A stretch of DNA of 11,012 bases from Pseudomonadota bacterium (GTDB lineage: Bacteria > Pseudomonadota > Alphaproteobacteria > Azospirillales > Azospirillaceae), in NCBI GenBank assembly GCA_023411035.1, contig JAEYPE010000008.1, positions 1-11,012 of the forward strand. The letters run 5' to 3'. The position numbers were made by a program, and so were the translations under genes. A model generated the notes under the pieces. The model was not told the DNA's origin, did not search any database, and saw nothing but the letters and a program-made list of their open reading frames with translations. This document shows, piece by piece, positions 6,833-11,012 of this stretch. How positions within the stretch are numbered: the first letter of the stretch is position 1; every line of letters starts with the position of its first letter.

Positions 6833-7387
6833 ATGGACCGGCTCATCACGGCGAAGCCCATGACGACGATTTCTTCGATCACACACATTTCCGACCTCGT
6901 CGACGACGGCCTGAGGGCGGACCTGGAAGCTCTCTTGGAGGACGTGGTGAACAGCGGCGCGTCGGTCGGCTATCACGCCCCTCTGGCGCCGCATTGGAAG
7001 CGGGCTTTCTGGGATGGGGTGGCCGGGCTGCTGTCCGGCGGCGCCCATCGCCTGCTGATCGCGCGTGGGCCGGAGGGGGAACTGCTGGGAAGTGTGCAGT
7101 TGTCGCTCTGCACCAAGCCGAACGGCACGCACCGCGCCGAAGTGCAGAAACTGCTGGTCTTCGCGCGCCATCGGCGGAACGGTGTCGCGCGGCGGCTGAT
7201 GGAGGCCCTGGAGGAGACGGCCCGCGGGCTGGGACGGTCCCTGCTGGTGCTCGACACGCTGAAGGGGGACAGCGGAGAGCCCTTCTACGAGGCGACGGGC
7301 TGGCGCCGGGCGGGACAGATCCCCGGCTACACGGTGGAAGCGGACGGCGCCTTTCACGACACCGTCCTCTTCTACAAGACGCTGTGA
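6833..7387 (+). CDS. GNAT family N-acetyltransferase
   Basis: This protein belongs to the Gcn5-related acetyltransferases, which move an acetyl group from acetyl-CoA to an amine of a small molecule or protein. It has 184 residues. The acetyl-CoA pyrophosphate loop (motif A) is VQKLLVFARHRRNGVARRLM (104-123), with R-R-N-G-V-A at 114-119 in place of the usual Q/RxxGxG/A. Motif B follows as PFYEATGWRRAGQIPGY (150-166). The ATG at 6833 has GAGG only 1 nt upstream; the ATG at 6860, giving a protein that begins MTTISSITHISDL, is an equally possible start. The gene is divergent from the LysR regulator and shares its 96-bp control region, so it may be a target. It is convergent with gloA, with 6 bp between the stop codons. 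The substrate cannot be predicted. Confidence 0.85.
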   Translation: MDRLITAKPMTTISSITHISDLVDDGLRADLEALLEDVVNSGASVGYHAPLAPHWKRAFWDGVAGLLSGGAHRLLIARGPEGELLGSVQLSLCTKPNGTHRAEVQKLLVFARHRRNGVARRLMEALEETARGLGRSLLVLDTLKGDSGEPFYEATGWRRAGQIPGYTVEADGAFHDTVLFYKTL

Positions 7388-7393
7388 CGGCCC

Positions 7394-7789
7394 TTACTTC
7401 GTCTCGATCAGTTCGACCTTGTAGCCGTCCGGGTCCTCGATGAAGGCGATCACGGTGGTGCCGTGCTTCATCGGACCGGGCGGACGCGGAATCTTCACGC
7501 CTTCCTTGGCGAGTTGCTCGCAGGTGGCGTAGATGTCCGGCACGCCCAGAGCGATATGGCCGTAGGCGGTGCCGATGTCATAGGGCTCCGCCTGATCCCA
7601 ATTGTGGGTCAGTTCGAGAACCGCGGTGTCCTTCTCATCGCCGTAGCCGACGAAGGCCAGCGTAAAGCGCCCGCCCTCATAATCGTTGCGGCGCAGCAGC
7701 TTCATGCCGAGAAGACGGGTGTAGAAGTCCAACGACTTTTCCAGATCGTAGACCCGGAGCATCGTGTGCAGCAGGCGGAATTGGCTCAT
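7394..7789 (-). CDS. gloA: Lactoylglutathione lyase (glyoxalase I)
   Basis: This enzyme converts the hemithioacetal of methylglyoxal and glutathione to S-lactoylglutathione, the first step of methylglyoxal detoxification in the cytoplasm. The 131-residue protein has two beta-alpha-beta-beta-beta units of the VOC fold. The four metal ligands are present: His8 in LLHTMLRV, Glu59 in AVLELTHNW, His78 in YGHIALGV and Glu126 in YKVELIE, matching E. coli His5, Glu56, His74 and Glu122. The short length without insertions fits the Ni/Co-dependent bacterial class. The start is fixed by GGGAG 8 nt before the ATG. That ATG overlaps the lpxB stop as ATGA, so it is the last gene of the lipid A operon and probably translationally coupled to lpxB. 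Confidence 0.96.
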   Translation of the reverse strand: MSQFRLLHTMLRVYDLEKSLDFYTRLLGMKLLRRNDYEGGRFTLAFVGYGDEKDTAVLELTHNWDQAEPYDIGTAYGHIALGVPDIYATCEQLAKEGVKIPRPPGPMKHGTTVIAFIEDPDGYKVELIETK

Positions 7790-8973
7790 GGTCTCTTCTC
7801 CCAAGCGGGTTCTTGCATTTTGGCGGCCACGTCCAGGACCACGCGCGCGGCGCGCTCACTGGGCGGCGTTCCGCCCTGCCCCAGCCAGCGCGCAACCTCG
7901 GCCACCCCTTCGACCTGCGCAGCGCGGGCGGCGGGATCGTCGAGCAAGCGGCCCAGTTCCAACGCCAGCCGGTCGGGCCGGCAGTCTTCCTGAAGCAGTT
8001 CCGGCACCAGCATGCGGTCAAGCATCAGATTGACCAGATTGACGTATTTGACCCGGATCAGCCGCCGGTACAAGGCCACCGTAACCGGATTGAGACGGTA
8101 GGCGATCACCGTCGGCAGACGCGCCAGAGCCAGTTCCAGCGCCACCGTTCCGGACGCCGCCAGCGCGGCCTCCGCCGCTGCGAAGGCGTCGTATTTCGGC
8201 CCGTCGCCCTCAACGAGAATGGTGCGCAGCGGCCAGCCCGCCACCTCCGCCGCCACACGGTCGCGCACCGTCGCGACGGTCGGCACCACGGCGACCAGCC
8301 CCGGATGGCTGGGCAACAGCCGCTCCAGCGTCGCACGGAAGTCGGGCAGCAGGCGCGAAACCTCCCCCTTCCGGCTGCCCGGCAGAATGGCGACGATCCG
8401 CGCGTCGGAGGCCAACCCGTGGGCCTCGCGGAAGCGGGCCGCATCGCCACGCCCTGCCCCGCTCTCCACCACCGAATGGCCGACAAAGGTGCAAGCCAGC
8501 CCTTCCTTCTCGAAATAGGGCGGCTCGAAAGGCAGGATCGCCAGCAGATGGTCGTAGATGGCCGCGTACTTGGCGGCGCGCTTCGGCTTCCAGGCCCAGA
8601 CGGTGGGCGCCACGTAATGGATCAGCGGAATGTCCGGCGCCTGCGCCTTCACGCGCTTGGACACGCGCACCGTGAAGCCCGGCGAGTCGATCCCCACCAC
8701 CGCGTCGGGCCGCAGCCGCAGGATCTCCGCCACCGTCTGGTCCATGCGGCGCAGCAGGTTCGGCAGATGGGGCAGCAGTTCGAACACGCCGAACAGCGTC
8801 AGCTCGCCCATGGGAAACAGGCTTTCCAACCCTTCCGCGATCATCTTCTCGCCACCGATGCCGGCAAAGCGCACCCGCCCGCCGGTCAGCCGCTTGCAGG
8901 CGGCCATCAGCCGGGCGCCCAGAGCGTCGCCGGAAGGCTCCCCGGCGATGAGGAAAAGCAGAGGATCGCTCAC
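7786..8973 (-). CDS. lpxB: Lipid-A-disaccharide synthase
   Basis: This GT19 glycosyltransferase joins UDP-2,3-diacylglucosamine and lipid X to make the tetraacyl disaccharide 1-phosphate of lipid A at the inner face of the inner membrane. It has 395 residues. Visible family motifs are AGEPSGDALGARLM (10-23), GIDSPGF (94-100) with Asp96 matching the essential E. coli Asp98, VAPTVWAWKPKR (121-132), FVGHSVVE, ILPGSRKGE, and SGTVALELA near the C-terminus for the UDP-sugar site. The start codon is GTG at 8973, supported by GGAG 8 nt upstream. It overlaps the lpxI stop as GTGA, and its own TGA overlaps the gloA ATG. LpxI just upstream makes one of its two substrates, lipid X. Confidence 0.97.
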   Translation of the reverse strand: MSDPLLFLIAGEPSGDALGARLMAACKRLTGGRVRFAGIGGEKMIAEGLESLFPMGELTLFGVFELLPHLPNLLRRMDQTVAEILRLRPDAVVGIDSPGFTVRVSKRVKAQAPDIPLIHYVAPTVWAWKPKRAAKYAAIYDHLLAILPFEPPYFEKEGLACTFVGHSVVESGAGRGDAARFREAHGLASDARIVAILPGSRKGEVSRLLPDFRATLERLLPSHPGLVAVVPTVATVRDRVAAEVAGWPLRTILVEGDGPKYDAFAAAEAALAASGTVALELALARLPTVIAYRLNPVTVALYRRLIRVKYVNLVNLMLDRMLVPELLQEDCRPDRLALELGRLLDDPAARAAQVEGVAEVARWLGQGGTPPSERAARVVLDVAAKMQEPAWEKRP

Positions 8974-9812
8974 GCCCGGTTCTCCGATGGAACGGCAATG
9001 CCGACCACGAACAGGCCCAGCCGGTCGGCGGCTTCCGCCACCGCGTCCCGGTCCACCAGAAGGCTGCCGCCGGCCTCCACCGCGATGCCGCGCAAACCGG
9101 CGCGGGCGGCGTTCTCAACGGTCGTCACGCCCATGGTGGGAAGGTCCAGCCGGCGGTCCTGCTGCGGCTTCTTCACCTTGACCAGAACCCCGCCCGGCCC
9201 AGGCCGCGCCAGGGCGGCGCAACGGGCCAGCATGGCGTCGGTGCCCTCGATGGCCTCCACGGCGAGCACGATGCCCTGCTGAACGACCGCGCCCTGTCCG
9301 ACATCCAGCGCCCCGAGCTTGCTGGCGACTTCGACGGCGCGGGCAATGTCGCGTTCAGCCTCGGCGTCGGGGCGCAGCCGGCCCACCGGGCCTGCCGGGG
9401 TCAAAAGCTCGCCGAGGAGTTCGTGCAACCCGACCACGCGAAACCCCTCCCCCTCCAGCTCCCGCGCGACGGAGCGCAGCAGCCCGTCGTCGCCCAGCGC
9501 GCGGGTACCGACCTTGGCGAGGAACTTGGTGGTGTACCAGTCGGGAAGAAGCTCGGTAAAGGAGGGCCGCCGCACCGGACCGGCGAAGACCAGATCCCCC
9601 ACGCCTTCCTGCTTCAGACGGGCGATGATGCCGCCCGCCGCACCGAAGCGGCTCCACATATGGGGAAGCCCCTCGACGGTGGCGGGGTCGGTCTGGCCGT
9701 CGAAGGCCACCACGAAGACCTCGCGCCCCTGGCCGCGCACCGCGGCGGCAATGCGGGCCGGCAAGGTACCGCCGCCCGCCAGGATGCCGAGCTTGGGAAG
9801 AGGCTGCGCCAT
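8970..9812 (-). CDS. lpxI: UDP-2,3-diacylglucosamine pyrophosphatase, LpxI type
   Basis: This enzyme hydrolyses UDP-2,3-diacylglucosamine to lipid X and UMP. It does the same job as LpxH but belongs to an unrelated family (DUF1009) first characterised in Caulobacter. The 280-residue protein starts with GILAGGGTLPARIA (9-22), and the C-terminal domain carries RRLDLPTMGVTTVENAA, where Asp223 corresponds to the catalytic Asp225 of the Caulobacter enzyme. The ATG at 9812 is chosen because it opens on the family N-terminus; the longer frame depends on a TTG at 9848. GGGAAAG lies upstream as a weakly placed ribosome site and could pair with nearby bases. It is the only junction in this operon with a gap (44 nt after lpxA). 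Its TGA overlaps the lpxB GTG. Confidence 0.95.
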   Translation of the reverse strand: MAQPLPKLGILAGGGTLPARIAAAVRGQGREVFVVAFDGQTDPATVEGLPHMWSRFGAAGGIIARLKQEGVGDLVFAGPVRRPSFTELLPDWYTTKFLAKVGTRALGDDGLLRSVARELEGEGFRVVGLHELLGELLTPAGPVGRLRPDAEAERDIARAVEVASKLGALDVGQGAVVQQGIVLAVEAIEGTDAMLARCAALARPGPGGVLVKVKKPQQDRRLDLPTMGVTTVENAARAGLRGIAVEAGGSLLVDRDAVAEAADRLGLFVVGIAVPSENRA

Positions 9813-9816
9813 GGCC

Positions 9817-9827
9817 GGGACTTTCCC
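9817..9827 (-). promoter_or_regulatory. Small inverted repeat over the lpxI ribosome site
   Basis: On the lpxI strand GGGA-AAG-TCCC forms a 4-bp stem with a 3-nt loop just 4 nt before the lpxI ATG. The left arm is the only Shine-Dalgarno-like sequence for lpxI. Folding would hide it and lower initiation, but so short a stem may be unstable. The repeat is seen directly; the role is inference. Confidence 0.25.
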
Positions 9828-9856
9828 AAAGAAAACAGAAGAAGCCAACAGGCCCC

Positions 9857-10645
9857 TCAGCCCTCGCGCGGCTGGCAGAGGGAACGTGACCCCCGGGCGA
9901 AGGCCAGCACGTCGGCGACCAGGGCCTGCTGTCCCATATCGCGGCCCACCTCCTCCATGCGCTCGGCGAAGGTGCCTTCGTTGCCGAACAGCAGGCGGTA
10001 GGCGGCGCGCAGAGCGTGGATGTCGTCCTTCTGGAAACCGCGGCGCTCCAGCCCGACGAGATTCAAGCCGGCCAGACGCGCCCGGTCGCCCATGACGAGG
10101 CCATAGGGGATCACGTCCTTTTCCACGCCGGACATGCCGCCGATCATGGCGTGCGAGCCGATGCGGACGAACTGCCGGACCGCCGACAGGCCACCGATGG
10201 TCACGAAATCGCCCAGTTCCACATGGCCGGCCAGCGTGGCGTTGTTCGCCAGCACCGCATGATCGCCGACGACGCAGTCGTGAGCGATGTGCACGCCGAC
10301 CATGAACAGGCCGTTGTCGCCGACCCGCGTGACCATGCCGCCGCCCTCGGTGCCGGGGCTCATGGTGACGTGCTCGCGGATCTGGTTGTTGCGCCCGATG
10401 ATCAGTTCGGACGGCTCGCCCTTGAACTTCAGGTCCTGCGGACGGTGGCCGATGGACGCGAAGGGAAAGATGACCGTGTCCGCGCCGATCCTGGTGCGGC
10501 CTTCGACCACCACGTGGGAGGTCAGCCGCACCCGGTCGCCCAGTTCGACGTCCGGCCCGACCACGCAGAAGGGACCGATGAAAACGCCTTCGCCCAGCCT
10601 GGCGGCCGGATCGACGACCGCCGTCGGGTGAATGGAAACGCTCAT
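9857..10645 (-). CDS. lpxA: Acyl-ACP--UDP-N-acetylglucosamine O-acyltransferase
   Basis: This cytosolic trimeric enzyme puts a 3-hydroxyacyl chain from ACP on the 3-OH of UDP-GlcNAc, the first step of lipid A synthesis. The 262-residue protein has an N-terminal left-handed beta helix of hexapeptide repeats (such as AVVDPAARLGEGVFIG) and a helical C-terminus from about 195. The catalytic base is His122 in VHIAHD (E. coli His125). Gly170 in AMIGGMSG aligns with E. coli Gly173, the chain-length ruler that permits 14-carbon chains, so a long 3-hydroxyacyl substrate is inferred. Arg157 sits where E. coli has His160. Arg201 in LERRGF matches E. coli Arg204. GGACGAG lies just before the ATG, which overlaps the fabZ stop as ATGA. 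Confidence 0.97.
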   Translation of the reverse strand: MSVSIHPTAVVDPAARLGEGVFIGPFCVVGPDVELGDRVRLTSHVVVEGRTRIGADTVIFPFASIGHRPQDLKFKGEPSELIIGRNNQIREHVTMSPGTEGGGMVTRVGDNGLFMVGVHIAHDCVVGDHAVLANNATLAGHVELGDFVTIGGLSAVRQFVRIGSHAMIGGMSGVEKDVIPYGLVMGDRARLAGLNLVGLERRGFQKDDIHALRAAYRLLFGNEGTFAERMEEVGRDMGQQALVADVLAFARGSRSLCQPREG

Positions 10646-11012
10646 TTCTCGTCCAGGATCATGGCGGAATAGACGGCTTCGGCGACCAGGACACCGTTGA
10701 CCTTCGCTTCACCCTTGAACTTCCACACATTGGCGCGCTGGCGCTGCTTGGAAACATGGATGTGGATGGTGTCGCCGGGCGTGACCGGGCGGCGGAAGCG
10801 CGCCTCGTCCACGGTCATGAAATAAACCAGCTTCCCCTCGGACTCCTTGCCCAGCGTGGCGACCACCAGCACGGCGGAGGTCTGGGCCATCGCCTCGATG
10901 ATCAGCACGCCCGGCATGACGGGGCGGGACGGGAAATGCCCCTGGAAGTAAGGCTCGTTGATGGTGACGTTCTTCACGCCGGTGGCGCTTTCGCCCAGCG
11001 TGATGTCGATCA
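10642..11012 (-). CDS. fabZ: 3-hydroxyacyl-ACP dehydratase FabZ (N-terminal end beyond window)
   Basis: This cytosolic hotdog-fold enzyme dehydrates 3-hydroxyacyl-ACP to trans-2-enoyl-ACP in fatty acid elongation. It thereby competes with LpxA and LpxD for 3-hydroxyacyl-ACP. The visible 123 codons begin IDITLGESATGVKNVTINEP and continue to a TGA at 10642. The active site is complete: the catalytic His in FQGHFPSRPVMPGV and the Glu in LIIEAMAQTSAV. The frame stays open to the right edge, so the true start, normally about 20-30 residues earlier, lies outside; the GTG at 10977 is internal. The stop overlaps the lpxA ATG. In related bacteria lpxD lies directly upstream, which would be just beyond this window. 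Confidence 0.96.
   Translation of the reverse strand, partial: IDITLGESATGVKNVTINEPYFQGHFPSRPVMPGVLIIEAMAQTSAVLVVATLGKESEGKLVYFMTVDEARFRRPVTPGDTIHIHVSKQRQRANVWKFKGEAKVNGVLVAEAVYSAMILDEK

Noticed and set aside
6737..7357. N-terminal extension of the LysR frame, up to 513 codons in all
   Set aside because: The extra part runs antisense to the GNAT gene and through the palindrome. LysR proteins normally start at the MPRLPF position.
7388..7393. Possible terminator between the convergent GNAT and gloA genes
   Set aside because: Only 6 bp separate the stops, and I see no hairpin or T-run there.
7813..9282. 489-codon open frame on the plus strand, antisense to lpxB and lpxI
   Set aside because: It is the shadow of two well-supported genes. 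The translation is mainly Arg, Gln, His and Pro with no recognisable domain.

Overview
This looks like a high-GC alphaproteobacterial chromosome, most likely Rhodospirillales and Azospirillum-like. The evidence is the very GC-rich third codon positions, the use of LpxI for the UDP-diacylglucosamine pyrophosphatase step, the alphaproteobacterial form of ComEC, and the gene order comEC / gltX-gltA / lpxB-lpxI-lpxA-fabZ. The genus is inferred from family resemblance and recalled gene order. No rRNA, tRNA, CRISPR, insertion sequence or phage gene is visible.

Left part (1-4948): a nearly complete comEC gene for a DNA-uptake channel runs leftward off the window edge. It is divergent from gltX (glutamyl-tRNA synthetase). 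gltX is followed in the same direction by gltA (citrate synthase), which has its own good sigma70-type promoter (TTGATA, 17 nt, TATGCT) and a clear Shine-Dalgarno sequence.

Middle part (4949-7393): a block of small accessory genes sits between gltA and the lipid A genes. It holds two back-to-back GC-rich stem-loops overlapping a possible 58-residue single-pass membrane protein, a glutathione S-transferase, a GcvA-type LysR regulator, and a divergent GNAT acetyltransferase. The LysR/GNAT intergenic region carries a perfect 19-bp palindrome that contains a T-N11-A LysR box.

Right part (7394-11012): a leftward operon reads fabZ (5' end off the window), lpxA, lpxI, lpxB, gloA. Three of its four junctions are 4-base stop/start overlaps (ATGA, GTGA, ATGA), so translation is probably coupled. 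FabZ shares the 3-hydroxyacyl-ACP pool with LpxA. LpxA, LpxI and LpxB carry out the first acylation, the pyrophosphate cleavage and the disaccharide formation of lipid A synthesis. The last gene, a Ni-type glyoxalase I, is not a lipid A enzyme but overlaps lpxB by 4 bases.

Most of the window is core housekeeping DNA, and I see no clear novel multi-gene system. The points most worth a second look are the LysR palindrome, the gloA-lpxB coupling, the small membrane ORF with its overlapping stem-loops, and the accessory block between gltA and lpxB.
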